This document shows positions 50,249 through 58,988 of a DNA stretch of 64,000 bases, piece by piece. The position numbers and the translations under genes are program-made. Within the stretch, counting starts at the first letter, position 1; every line of letters begins with the position of its first letter. The notes below the pieces were generated by a model. It had not been told where the DNA came from and made no database searches. It saw only the letters and a list, made by a program, of their open reading frames with translations. This DNA is from Paractinoplanes atraurantiacus (lineage in GTDB: Bacteria > Actinomycetota > Actinomycetes > Mycobacteriales > Micromonosporaceae), in NCBI RefSeq assembly GCF_900215205.1, contig NZ_OBDY01000002.1, positions 391,867 through 455,866 on the forward strand, written 5' to 3'.

Positions 50249-50965
50249 ATGTTCCGTGCGTCCACTGCTCGAAGCGGTGCCCTGACCGCCGTCCTAGCCG
50301 GACTGTTCATTCTGGCGCCGGTCCCCGCTGAAGCGGCGCCTTCCGTGCCGACTCAGCTCAACGCGGCCGACATGATGCTGCTCAACGGGGTGCGCCAGGC
50401 CGGGCTGTGGGAGATCCCGGCCGGGCAGATGGCGGCTCAAAAGGGCAACGGCGGCAAGGTACGCCAGGTCGGCCAGATGATCGCTGACCAGCACGTTCGT
50501 CTCGACCAGCTCGTCGTGGACGCGGCGAACAAGTTAGGCGCCACTATCCCGTCCACGCCGACTGCCGAACAGCAGGGCTGGCTCACCGAGATGCAGAACA
50601 ACAAAGGGGTGCAGTTCGACCAGACCTTCGTCACCCGGCTGCGCGCCGCCCACGGCAAGATCTTCCCGGTGATCGGCGCCGTGCGGGCCTCCACTCGCAA
50701 CCCGGTAGTGCGGAAGCTGGCCGACGACGCCAACATCTTCGTGATGAACCACATGAAGATGCTGGAGAGCACCGGCCTGGTGCAGTACGAAAAGCTGCCC
50801 CCGGCCGCCCTGCCGCCGGCGCAGGACGTTTCGAAGATCGGCATCGCCGCGGCCAACGCCGGCGTGACGCCGCCGGTCAGCCCGATGGTGTTGTGGATGA
50901 TGCTGATCGGCGCCGCCGGTCTGGCCGGCCTGGCCGCCGTCCGTGTGATGCGCGTGCGCCGTTGA
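50249..50965 (+). CDS. DUF4142 secreted/membrane protein
   Basis: 238 residues: signal peptide (cleavage near A-E-A-A-P), the DUF4142 four-helix ferritin-like region (D-M-M-L-L-N-G-V-R-Q-A-G-L-W-E, Q-M-I-A-D-Q-H-V-R-L-D-Q-L, A-H-G-K-I-F-P, M-N-H-M-K-M-L-E-S-T) and a C-terminal membrane helix with basic tail (V-L-W-M-M-L-I-G-A-A-G-L-A-G). Outer-face membrane protein, function unknown. AAGGAGG lies upstream of ATG 50249. Confidence 0.8.
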   Translation: MFRASTARSGALTAVLAGLFILAPVPAEAAPSVPTQLNAADMMLLNGVRQAGLWEIPAGQMAAQKGNGGKVRQVGQMIADQHVRLDQLVVDAANKLGATIPSTPTAEQQGWLTEMQNNKGVQFDQTFVTRLRAAHGKIFPVIGAVRASTRNPVVRKLADDANIFVMNHMKMLESTGLVQYEKLPPAALPPAQDVSKIGIAAANAGVTPPVSPMVLWMMLIGAAGLAGLAAVRVMRVRR

Positions 50966-51004
50966 CCGCGGCGGCGAGCAATCCCCTTTCCTGTGATGGC
51001 TGTT

Positions 51005-51022
51005 GCATGCACGAGTGCATGC
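51005..51022. repeat. perfect palindrome
   Basis: GCATGCAC-GA-GTGCATGC: an 8-bp-arm inverted repeat 18 nt before the start of the response-regulator remnant and 40 nt after the DUF4142 gene. Could be an operator or a terminator hairpin. Confidence 0.5.
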
Positions 51023-51039
51023 TTTAGGGGGAGGCGTAG

Positions 51040-51200
51040 GTGGTCGATCTGCTTCTGGTGCAGGACGACCCGGCCGATGAGCTGATCGCTCGCGACGACT
51101 TCGCGGCCCACAAGCTGGTCAACTGGCTGCACGCCGTGCTTGACGCCCGTTCGGGCGCCGTCCCCGTCATCCTGCCGGTCGATTCAGCGGCGCGGGGCGG
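51040..51200 (+). pseudogene. response regulator with internal deletion (paralogue of 10728-11171)
   Basis: GTG 51040 has GGGGGAGG 6 nt upstream. Reads V-D-L-L-L-V-Q-D-D-P-A-D-E-L-I-A and H-K-L-V-N-W-L-H-A-V-L-D-A, matching the single-domain regulator at 10.7 kb, then jumps to A-V-P-V-I-L-P-V-D-S. About 45 residues between, including the phosphoacceptor aspartate strand, are deleted in frame, and the downstream part is unrelated. It cannot be phosphorylated normally. Confidence 0.6.
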
Positions 51201-51295
51201 CGCCTGGACCGGTGCGCCGCCCCGGCACCAAGAGCCTCCTCATGGCCCTGGTAGAACACTCTGTCCGTGCCGTGTGGCGATGCTGCTCCGGTCCC

Positions 51296-51313
51296 TTGAC
51301 AACGAGATGACAA
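51296..51313 (-). promoter_or_regulatory. GTCA direct-repeat box 22 with perfect -10-like element, no gene
   Basis: Minus-strand TGTCATCTCGT-TGTCAAG, with TCGCCACACG 20 nt later. It points left into the response-regulator remnant region, where no minus-strand gene is present. Confidence 0.5.
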
Positions 51314-51338
51314 TTTCTGCGCGCCGGGTTGCCGGTGT

Positions 51339-53201
51339 TCAGGCCGGTACGGCCTCGGCGGCTTGGTCCACGGCGGCGATCACCGCGTCGAGCGGGCCGT
51401 CGACGCGGGTTCCGTTGAGGAAGAAGGTGGGGGTGCCGTCGGCGCCGCTGTCGTGGGCGCTGCGCACATCGGCGTCGACCTGGGCGGCGATGATGGCGGT
51501 GTCCAGGTCGACGGTGAAGCGGGGCACGTCGAGCCCGGCCGCGCGGGCGATCTCGGCCAGGGCGTCGTCATCGAGGCTCTCGGCGGTAATGAGGCGGTCG
51601 TGCATCGGCCAGAAGGCGTTCTGGGCGGCGGCCGCCTCGGCAGCCTGGGCGGCGCGGCGGGCGTACGGGTGAATCTCGTCCAGCGGCAGGTGTCGCCAGA
51701 CGTAGCGCAGGCGACCGGGATGCCGGGCGAGGAGTTCGGCCACGGCCGGCGCCGCCTCGCGGCAGAACGGGCACTCGTAGTCGCCGAACTGCACCAGCTC
51801 GATGGGGGCGTCGAGGGGGCCACGGTGGTGTTCGCCGGTGGGCTCGACGGGTGGTCGCAGGGCCGTGGCCTCGCCGGTGGCTGTACGGCGGCCGGTGATG
51901 CGGAAAAGGAGCCAGCCGAGTCCGGTCGCGGCGACGGCGGCGGCCAGGATGCCGATCTTGGCTTCGTCGCGGACCTGCTCGTCGGTGAGGGCGAGCTCGG
52001 CGATGAACAGCGACACGGTGAAGCCGATGCCGGCCACGGCGCCGACCGAGAGGACCTGCGGCAGGCGTACGCCGGTGGGCAGCCGGCCGAGGCCGGTGCG
52101 CGCGACGATCGCCGAGGCGCCCCAGATGCCGAGGGTTTTGCCGGCCACCAGGGCGGCGAACACGCCGATGGTGACCGGCGAGGTGACCGCCCGCGACAGC
52201 ACTTCCGGGCTGAGCACGACGCCGGCGTTGGCCAGCGCGAACAGCGGCACGATGACGAAGCTGGTCCACGGGCGCAGCAGGTATTGGAGCCGGTCGTTGG
52301 ACGACACGGCACCCTGGGCGGCGATGGACAGCGTCCGGGCGGCCTCCGGCCCGGGTTCGCGGCGGAACTTGTGCAGGATGCGCTCGAGGCGGTCGAGGTC
52401 GGCCGTGCGGGCCAGGAACGCCGGGGTGAGCAGGCCGAAGACCACACCCACGATGGTCGGGTGCAGCCCGGACTCGACGGTGGCCACCCAGAGGGCGACG
52501 CCGACGACGAAGTACGGCGTGGCCCGCCAGACGCCGGCGGCGCGCATGGCCAGTGCCACACCGAGCAGGACCGCCGCGACCAGCAGCGGCACCGGATGGA
52601 TCGCCTCGGTGTAGACGACCGCGATGACCAGGATTGCCCCGATGTCGTCGACCACCGCGAGGGTGAGCAGGAAGACCCGGACGTTGGCCGGGCAGCGCGG
52701 GCCGACCAGCGCCAGCACGCCCAGGGCGAAGGCGATGTCGGTGGCCATGGCCATGCCCCACGCGTGCTGGGCCGAGGTGCCCGCGGTGAGGACGGCGAAG
52801 ATGACCGCCGGGACGACCATCCCACCCACGGCGGCCAGGATGGGCACCGTCGCCGCCCGCCGGTCGCGCAGGTCGCCGAAGCTCAGCTCGCGGCGGATCT
52901 CCATGCCGGCGAGCAGGAAGAAGAACACCATGAGGCCGTCGTTGATCCAGTGCCGTAGATCCTCGGTGATCGCGGCGCCGCCGAGCCCGACGCCGAACTC
53001 CGTGTGCCACAGCGTCTCGTAGCTGTCGCCGGGCAGGTTGGCCCAGACCAGCGCCAGAACGGTCGCGGCCAGCAATGCGGCCGCGCCCCGGGTCTCGGTG
53101 ACCAGAACGGTGCGGATGCGGCGGTCGAGGCGCAGGGTCCGTTCCGTACGCGGCGCCTGGCCGCCGTCGGAGATGCGGCGCACCAACGCGGAAACACTCA
53201 T
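51339..53201 (-). CDS. nhaA: NhaA Na+/H+ antiporter fused to a DsbA-like thioredoxin domain
   Basis: 620 residues. Residues ~25-425 are Nha[13 protein letters not shown] and the ion-binding pair in V-V-D-D-I-G-A-I. From ~445 a DsbA-like domain follows with F-G-D-Y-E-C-P-F-C (CxxC at 477-480), R-H-L-P-L-D and G-T-P-T-F-F-L-N-G. The antiporter expels Na+ (or Li+) for H+; the thiol domain may give redox control. The conserved transport leader lies upstream. Confidence 0.92.
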   Translation of the reverse strand: MSVSALVRRISDGGQAPRTERTLRLDRRIRTVLVTETRGAAALLAATVLALVWANLPGDSYETLWHTEFGVGLGGAAITEDLRHWINDGLMVFFFLLAGMEIRRELSFGDLRDRRAATVPILAAVGGMVVPAVIFAVLTAGTSAQHAWGMAMATDIAFALGVLALVGPRCPANVRVFLLTLAVVDDIGAILVIAVVYTEAIHPVPLLVAAVLLGVALAMRAAGVWRATPYFVVGVALWVATVESGLHPTIVGVVFGLLTPAFLARTADLDRLERILHKFRREPGPEAARTLSIAAQGAVSSNDRLQYLLRPWTSFVIVPLFALANAGVVLSPEVLSRAVTSPVTIGVFAALVAGKTLGIWGASAIVARTGLGRLPTGVRLPQVLSVGAVAGIGFTVSLFIAELALTDEQVRDEAKIGILAAAVAATGLGWLLFRITGRRTATGEATALRPPVEPTGEHHRGPLDAPIELVQFGDYECPFCREAAPAVAELLARHPGRLRYVWRHLPLDEIHPYARRAAQAAEAAAAQNAFWPMHDRLITAESLDDDALAEIARAAGLDVPRFTVDLDTAIIAAQVDADVRSAHDSGADGTPTFFLNGTRVDGPLDAVIAAVDQAAEAVPA

Positions 53202-53277
53202 CGTCGCAGCCCTTTCGCGGCAGGACAGGGTTCATCCATCGCCGACCAGGCTTCCCGGCACACCTGCGAGCACCGTA
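53202..53277 (-). promoter_or_regulatory. transport leader element, copy 1 (nhaA-thioredoxin)
   Basis: -10 box TACGGT (53277-53272), then 6 nt later the core GGTGTGCCGGGAAG plus CCTGGTCGGC (53265-53241). GCCG can pair with CGGC inside the core. The core would be at or near the mRNA 5' end, ~40 nt before the ATG. Confidence 0.6.
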
Positions 53278-53334
53278 CTGGTCCCTTGCCATTGGGAACA
53301 GGCGGAAGCGACGAAGATCGCTGTGGCGTCGCTG

Positions 53335-54942
53335 TCAGGACCGTAGGTCCCGCTGTCGGTATCCGGCGAGACCGGCGACGGTCAGGACAGCTGTCAGGGC
53401 GAGCATGACGGCGGTGGCGGCCCAGTCGGCGCCGGCCAGTGGCACAGGTGCGAGGTGCGAGTACGGGGAAAGGCTCTTCACCCATGCCGGCGCGGCGACG
53501 CTGTCGGCGATGACGAGCAGCAGGAATCCGCCGATGGCGGGTAGCGCGCCGAGGACGCCGGTCCAGCGGGGTGCCCAGCCGGTGGCGAGGACGGCAGCGC
53601 CGAGGCTGAGCAGGACGACCGGGAAGGTGTTCCACACGCCGTGCAGTGCCGCCGTCAGGGCGAGGTGGCCGCCTGTCAGGGCGACGCCGGCCCAGGTGGT
53701 GAGCCCGGCGACGCTGATCAGAAGGACGGCGGCGGCCGCCGTGGCGGCGGTCTCCGCGCCCAGCAGCCGGGCCCGGCTGATCGGCTGGGCGGCAAGCAGG
53801 GCCAGCCGCTGGTCGGTCTCGGCCGCGACGAAGGCGCTCAGCCGGACGGTGGCGAAGCCGCCGACGGGCATGGCGAGCAGCGCGAACAGCGTCGCGGCGA
53901 ACCCGGCGACGCTGCCGAGATCGGCGAATCCCGCCTCAGCTGCCTGGCCGGCCAGGGCGGGGTTGCCGGCCAGGAATTCCGTCACCGACGTCGCGGTCAG
54001 GCCGATGAGCAGGAAGTACGCGCCGATTCCGAGGGCCCAGCCGGTCAGTGGCCGCAGCACCCTGCGGATCGCGAAGGCTTCGACGTTGTCGAGTAGGCGC
54101 AGACGGGCCGGGCGTCCGGTCGGCGGGGCGACGAGCCCGCCGCGAACGTCACGCCGGGCCGCAGCCAGCGGCACCGCCACGGTCACCGTCGCTGCGGCGG
54201 CGAGCAGGACCAGCAACGGTACGGCACGGTTGTGCACGTAGGGCTCGGACAGTGCCATCAGCCCGAACGGGGACAGCCAGCGCAGCCAGCCCAGGGCGGG
54301 AACACCGTCGCCGATCATGCGGGCCAGCAGCGTGACGGCGAGGACGGCGACCGCGGTGCCGGTGGCCGGTGTGCGGGTGGGGAAGATCTGCGCGGCGAGC
54401 GCCGCGGTCGCGCCGAAGAACAACCCGGCCAGTCCGGTGCCCATCCCGTGGATCAGCGCCCCAGGTGCCGGGGTGCCGGACGCGATCAGCGCGCCGGTGA
54501 TCCCGACGGCGGTGGCGACCGCGATGGCCATCACGGCGGCCAGGTGCCGGGCCAGTGCGCCGGTGAGCGTGATGCGGCCGGACAGCAGGAGGTCCCACCG
54601 GCCACCTTCCTCCTCGCCGCGGGTGGTGCGGGTGGTCGCGAGGATCGCCCACGCACCCAGCAGCACGGTGGTGACCGTGCCGACTCGCCACACGGTGAAC
54701 CCGCCGGCGGTGTCGAGACCGATCGGATCGCCGAACAGAGTGCGGATGGCCGGGTTGGAGGCCAGCGCTTGCAGGCTGCCGGCGGCGGCCGGGTCGGCCA
54801 TCACCTGGTCGAAGGTGGCCGCGACGATCGCGGTCATGCCGCCGGCCAGAACGGCGACGATGAGGCCGCCGCGCCGGATCTGCCGGATGGCCAGCTGGGA
54901 CACCGCCCGGCCGGGCCGGCCGGCCACGGCGACGCTGGTCAT
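53335..54942 (-). CDS. ABC-2-type transporter permease
   Basis: 535 residues, ~12 hydrophobic helices in two halves (for example G-L-I-V-A-V-L-A-G-G-M-T-A-I-V, L-L-I-S-V-A-G-L-T-T-W-A-G-V and a final helix before Q-R-D-L-R). Typical of long actinobacterial ABC exporter permeases (multidrug/antibiotic type). It overlaps the ATPase gene by 4 nt, so they form one exporter. Confidence 0.83.
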   Translation of the reverse strand: MTSVAVAGRPGRAVSQLAIRQIRRGGLIVAVLAGGMTAIVAATFDQVMADPAAAGSLQALASNPAIRTLFGDPIGLDTAGGFTVWRVGTVTTVLLGAWAILATTRTTRGEEEGGRWDLLLSGRITLTGALARHLAAVMAIAVATAVGITGALIASGTPAPGALIHGMGTGLAGLFFGATAALAAQIFPTRTPATGTAVAVLAVTLLARMIGDGVPALGWLRWLSPFGLMALSEPYVHNRAVPLLVLLAAAATVTVAVPLAAARRDVRGGLVAPPTGRPARLRLLDNVEAFAIRRVLRPLTGWALGIGAYFLLIGLTATSVTEFLAGNPALAGQAAEAGFADLGSVAGFAATLFALLAMPVGGFATVRLSAFVAAETDQRLALLAAQPISRARLLGAETAATAAAAVLLISVAGLTTWAGVALTGGHLALTAALHGVWNTFPVVLLSLGAAVLATGWAPRWTGVLGALPAIGGFLLLVIADSVAAPAWVKSLSPYSHLAPVPLAGADWAATAVMLALTAVLTVAGLAGYRQRDLRS

Positions 54943-55832
54943 CGGCCGTTCTCCGTCCCGTAGTAGTCGAGGAACACTTCCTCGAGACTGGGCTCCCGTA
55001 CGGCCAGCGCGGTGACGCCGGCCGCCGCGAGCGACCGCAGGGCGGGCGCGGGCGGGCCGGTCAGGGTGAAGCGCAACTGTCCTTCGCCGGTCTCCGTGAT
55101 CGCCTCCACGCCCGGCACGACGGCCAGCGCCGGGGCGGGACCGGTGTACGAGACGGTGACCTCGGACCGGTGCAGGGCCCGCAGCCCGCTCATGGTGGCG
55201 ACGTCAGCGAGGTGGCCGGCGCGCAGGATGGCGACCCGGTCGCAGACGGCCTCCACCTCGGCGAGTTGGTGAGAGCTGAGGAACACCGTCTGGCCGCGGT
55301 CGCGGGCGCTGCGAACAGCGGTGCGGAACTCGCGCTCCATCAGCGGGTCGAGTCCGCTGGTGGGCTCGTCGAGCACCAGCAGGGGCGCCCGGGTGGCGAA
55401 GGCGGCGATCAGGGCGACCTTCTGCCGGTTGCCGGTCGAATACGTGCGGGCCGGCTTCGAAGGGTCGAGCTCGAACCGGTCGACGAGCTCGTCGCGGTAG
55501 GCCAGGTCGGTGCCGGGTCCCGTGCGGGCTTGCAGGTGCAGGATCTCGGCGCCGGTCATGTGGGGCCACAGCGCCACATCGGCCGGCACGTAGGCCAGCA
55601 AGCGGTGCGCCCGCGTCACGTCGGCGGCAGCGACGCCGAACACCTCGGCGTGCCCGCTGCTGGGCCGGGCCAGGCCGAGCAGCAGCCGGATCGTGGTCGA
55701 CTTGCCGGCTCCGTTGGGCCCGAGGAAACCGAACACCTCGCCCCGGATGACGTCCAGGTTCAGGTCATCGAGCGCGGTGAGGCGGCCGTATCGTTTGGTG
55801 AGGTGAACAGCGCGCAGCGCAATATCGGTCAT
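54939..55832 (-). CDS. ABC transporter ATP-binding protein
   Basis: 297 residues: Walker A G-P-N-G-A-G-K-S-T-T at ~40, signature region Y-S-T-G-N-R-Q-K (a variant of LSGGQ), Walker B L-L-V-L-D-E-P-T-S-G-L-D-P, H-loop S-S-H-Q-L. DrrA-like, paired with the permease. ATG 55832 with GGAAGG upstream; the transport leader element precedes it. Confidence 0.9.
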   Translation of the reverse strand: MTDIALRAVHLTKRYGRLTALDDLNLDVIRGEVFGFLGPNGAGKSTTIRLLLGLARPSSGHAEVFGVAAADVTRAHRLLAYVPADVALWPHMTGAEILHLQARTGPGTDLAYRDELVDRFELDPSKPARTYSTGNRQKVALIAAFATRAPLLVLDEPTSGLDPLMEREFRTAVRSARDRGQTVFLSSHQLAEVEAVCDRVAILRAGHLADVATMSGLRALHRSEVTVSYTGPAPALAVVPGVEAITETGEGQLRFTLTGPPAPALRSLAAAGVTALAVREPSLEEVFLDYYGTENGR

Positions 55833-55906
55833 CGTGGGAGGCCTTCCGGTCGGCGTGGATGAATGACCGCCGACCAGGCTTCCCGGCACACCTGCTGCTC
55901 ACCGTA
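55833..55906 (-). promoter_or_regulatory. transport leader element, copy 2 (ABC exporter)
   Basis: -10 box TACGGT (55906-55901), 7 nt, then the core GGTGTGCCGGGAAG plus CCTGGTCGGC (55893-55869). Identical core to copies 1 and 3. Confidence 0.6.
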
Positions 55907-55979
55907 CTCCCAGGGGGCACGAAGGTGGAAGCCGGTCCGCTCTCGCTTGCGCGGATGACATAGACCGGAGTGGACTGAC

Positions 55980-56381
55980 GTGGTGGCCGGTACGGCCCTT
56001 TCCGCCGACAGGACGATCCGCATGAGAAGCACCTGGGAGACGACTACCGAAGCCGGCGCCGCCTTGATCAGGGAAACTATGGCGGGGGCGACGGGATTGA
56101 CGTTGGTCTCGTTCGCCGAGATCGTGGTCGTCTCGCCGGGGCGCCCGGCCGGCCGTGCCGTTGTTCTGGCCATCGTCGTCGGTCTGCTCAGCGCGCTGTT
56201 CACCCGCTGGCAGGCGCGTGTGGCAATGTGTCTGATGGCTGTGGTGGTGTTCGGGGCCGTCCTCGGGCGGGAGTCCGGAGTCGACCCCTGGTCGTACACA
56301 CCGGTGATCGTGTTCGCGGTGGCACTGGGCGCCGGATACCGGAGTCTCGCCCACGCCGCGCCGGGCTCGAACTACCGGTAG
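55980..56381 (+). CDS. small membrane protein
   Basis: 133 residues, three to four hydrophobic segments (G-L-T-L-V-S-F-A-E-I-V-V-V, A-V-V-L-A-I-V-V-G-L-L-S-A-L-F, M-C-L-M-A-V-V-V-F-G-A-V-L, V-I-V-F-A-V-A-L-G-A-G). GTG 55980 or ATG 56022; no clear ribosome site. No family recognised. Its stop overlaps the -10 box of the next leader. Confidence 0.5.
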   Translation: MVAGTALSADRTIRMRSTWETTTEAGAALIRETMAGATGLTLVSFAEIVVVSPGRPAGRAVVLAIVVGLLSALFTRWQARVAMCLMAVVVFGAVLGRESGVDPWSYTPVIVFAVALGAGYRSLAHAAPGSNYR

Positions 56382-56446
56382 GGTGGGACGCGGTGTGCCG
56401 GGAAGCCTGGTCGGCGATGGGCTGAACCGACCCCGAAAGGATTCCT
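56379..56446 (+). promoter_or_regulatory. transport leader element, copy 3 (second nhaA)
   Basis: -10 box TAGGGT (56379-56384), 7 nt, then the core GGTGTGCCGGGAAG plus CCTGGTCGGCG from 56392. 30 nt from the end of the core to the GTG start at 56447. Confidence 0.6.
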
Positions 56447-57730
56447 GTGACACAGCCGCCGCAGCGCGTGCCCACCATCTTCGGCCGAGGGTCCTGGCCT
56501 GAGGCGAGGCGGATCGCCGACATCCTGCGCAAGGAGACCATCGGCGGAGTTCTGCTGCTGGCCGGCGCGGTGATCGCTCTGATCTGGGCCAACTCGCCGT
56601 GGGCCGACCGCTACGAGGCGCTACTCAATTTCACTGTCGGTCCCGAGGCTTTGCACCTCGACCTGTCCCTGGGCAAATGGTCGGCCGACGGGCTGTTGGC
56701 GATCTTCTTCTTCGTGGCCGGTCTCGAGCTCAAACGGGAGTTCGTCGCCGGTGATCTGCGGGATCCGCGGCGGGCCGCGGTGCCGGTCGCGGCCGCGTTG
56801 GGTGGTGTGCTCGTACCCGCCCTGATCTACCTGGTCGTCAACGCCGGCGGCGCCACTGAGGGGTGGGCGGTCCCGACGGCCACCGACATCGCGTTCGCGC
56901 TGGCGGTGCTCGCGGTCGTCGGCCGGTGGCTGCCGTCGGCGCTGCGCACGTTCCTGCTGACCCTCGCGGTGGTCGACGATCTGCTGGCCATCGGGATCAT
57001 CGCGGTGTTCTACACCGATCATCTGTCGGTGCGGCCGCTGTTGGGCATGCTGGTGCCGCTGGCCCTGTTCGCGGTGTTGGTGCAGCGCCGGGTCCGGGCC
57101 TGGTGGCTGTTGTTGCCGCTGGCCTTCGCGACGTGGGCGCTGATGCACGCCTCCGGGGTGCACGCCACCGTGGCCGGGGTGCTGCTCGGCTTCGCCGTGC
57201 CGGTGCTGCGCCGCGACGGCGGCGACGGGCCAGGGCTGGCCGAGCACTTCGAACACCGCTTCCGGCCGCTGTCGGCCGGCGTCGCCGTGCCGATCTTCGC
57301 GTTGATGTCGGCCGGGGTGACGATCGGCGGCCTCGACGGGCTTTCCTCGGCGCTGACCGACCCGGTGGCGATCGGCGTCATGGCCGGTCTGATCCTCGGC
57401 AAACCGATCGGCATCGTGGCCGCGACCTGGCTGACCGCCCGTTTCACCCGAGCCCGGATCGACGCGGGCCTGGCCTGGATCGACGTGACCGGCCTGGCCG
57501 TGCTGGCCGGCATCGGCTTCACCGTCTCCCTGCTCATCGGCGAGCTCGCCTTCGGTGCGGGCACCGAGCGCGACGCCCACGTCAAGGTCGCCGTACTCGC
57601 CGGCTCACTCGCCGCGGCCCTGCTCGCCACCGTCGTCCTGCGCCTGCGCAACCGCACCTACCGGCGGATGTACGAGGCCGAGCAGGTCGACAGCAACCGC
57701 GACGACATCCCCGACGTCTACCAGGGCTGA
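56447..57730 (+). CDS. nhaA: Na+/H+ antiporter NhaA
   Basis: 427 residues, ~12 helices: [29 protein letters not shown], ion-binding Asp pair in [14 protein letters not shown] and [12 protein letters not shown] 56447 with GAAAGGA upstream. One base separates its stop from the CPA1 gene, an antiporter pair. Confidence 0.93.
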   Translation: MTQPPQRVPTIFGRGSWPEARRIADILRKETIGGVLLLAGAVIALIWANSPWADRYEALLNFTVGPEALHLDLSLGKWSADGLLAIFFFVAGLELKREFVAGDLRDPRRAAVPVAAALGGVLVPALIYLVVNAGGATEGWAVPTATDIAFALAVLAVVGRWLPSALRTFLLTLAVVDDLLAIGIIAVFYTDHLSVRPLLGMLVPLALFAVLVQRRVRAWWLLLPLAFATWALMHASGVHATVAGVLLGFAVPVLRRDGGDGPGLAEHFEHRFRPLSAGVAVPIFALMSAGVTIGGLDGLSSALTDPVAIGVMAGLILGKPIGIVAATWLTARFTRARIDAGLAWIDVTGLAVLAGIGFTVSLLIGELAFGAGTERDAHVKVAVLAGSLAAALLATVVLRLRNRTYRRMYEAEQVDSNRDDIPDVYQG

Positions 57731-57731
57731 C

Positions 57732-58946
57732 ATGCTGCTTCTCGCTTTCGCGTTAGTCCTGTTGATCGCCGTCCTGGTGTCGGCGCTGGCGAAGCGGACG
57801 ATTCTGTCCACCGCCGTGCTGTTCCTGGTCGCCGGTTTCGTGCTCGGTCCCGAGACGACAGGCGTCATCGACGTCCAGGCGGACTCACCGATCGTGTCCA
57901 CGCTGGCGGAACTGGCGCTGTTTGCGGTGCTGTTCACCGACGGCATGCGTGTCGGCTGGGCCGACCTGCGCTCCGCGTGGCAGCTCCCCGGCCGCGCTCT
58001 CGGCTGGGGATTGCCGCTCACCCTGCTGGTGACGGCGGTCGCCGCCCATTATCTGGTCGGGCTCGGATGGGCGGAGTCGCTGCTGATCGGGGCGATCCTC
58101 GCGCCGACCGACCCGGTGTTCGCGTCCGCACTGGTCGGCAACGACAAGGTCCCGGCCCGGCTGCGGCACCTGCTCAACGTCGAGTCCGGGGTCAACGACG
58201 GGCTGGCGCTGCCGTTCGTGATCGTCTTCCTGGCCGTGGCCTCGGGCTCCGGCGACCTGCATCTGGGTGAGCTGGCACTGGAGATCTTCCTGGGCCTGCT
58301 GATCGGAGTGATGATCCCAGTAGCGGCGATCCTGCTCGAGCGCAGCCGGTTCTTCTCCGCGTCGCCGGCTTACGAGCCGCTCAACGGATTCGCGATCGGC
58401 TTGCTGGTCCTGGCAGTGGCCCAGGTGTCGCACGCGAACCTGTTCCTGGCGGCGTTCGCGGCCGGCATCACGGTGGCGACCTTCGGACCACGGCAACGGG
58501 CGGCGTTCGAGCACTTCGGTGAGAACATCGCCGAACTGTTCAAACTCGCCGCCCTGCTGGTCTTCGGTGCGCTGATCTCGCTGGAGTTCCTCGCCGAGAT
58601 CTCCTGGACCGGGTGGGTGTTCGCGGTCCTGGCCATCTTCGTAGCGCGGCCCGTCGCGCTGTGGCTGTCGTTCCTGCGTTCCGGCCTGGACGTCAAGGAA
58701 CAGGCGGCGGCGATGTGGTTCGGCCCGAAGGGCTTCGCCTCGGTCGTCTACGGGCTGCTCGTGCTCGAGTCCGGCATCACCGCCGCCGACGAGATCTTCC
58801 ATCTGGTCGCGCTGACCATCGTCCTGTCGATCGTGCTGCACTCCTCGACCGACGTGGTGGTCGCGCGGTTCTTCGACGACGAGGCGGACGTGCCGGCCTG
58901 GCACGGGGTGCTGCGCCGCACCATCCGCTCGGCGAAGCCCCGCTGA
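57732..58946 (+). CDS. CPA1-family cation/proton antiporter
   Basis: 404 residues: G-A-I-L-A-P-T-D-P-V-F-A-S-A-L-V, L-L-N-V-E-S-G-V-N-D-G-L-A-L-P (the N-D motif), and G-P-K-G-F-A-S-V-V-Y. Short C-terminus without a TrkA-C domain. Exchanges Na+ or K+ for H+. ATG 57732 lies directly after the nhaA stop. Confidence 0.88.
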   Translation: MLLLAFALVLLIAVLVSALAKRTILSTAVLFLVAGFVLGPETTGVIDVQADSPIVSTLAELALFAVLFTDGMRVGWADLRSAWQLPGRALGWGLPLTLLVTAVAAHYLVGLGWAESLLIGAILAPTDPVFASALVGNDKVPARLRHLLNVESGVNDGLALPFVIVFLAVASGSGDLHLGELALEIFLGLLIGVMIPVAAILLERSRFFSASPAYEPLNGFAIGLLVLAVAQVSHANLFLAAFAAGITVATFGPRQRAAFEHFGENIAELFKLAALLVFGALISLEFLAEISWTGWVFAVLAIFVARPVALWLSFLRSGLDVKEQAAAMWFGPKGFASVVYGLLVLESGITAADEIFHLVALTIVLSIVLHSSTDVVVARFFDDEADVPAWHGVLRRTIRSAKPR

Positions 58947-58988
58947 GGCGCGCCCGCGTATCGTGAGTTCCGGTGTGAGGAGGCGGAT

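Noticed and set aside
51363..52958. 531-codon plus-strand open frame
   Set aside because: Antisense to nhaA-thioredoxin; Gly/Asp/Gln-rich shadow.
53330..53400. Repeated CTGTCAGG near the ABC permease 3' end
   Set aside because: Spacing is 12 bp and the sequence is coding; does not fit the regulon box.
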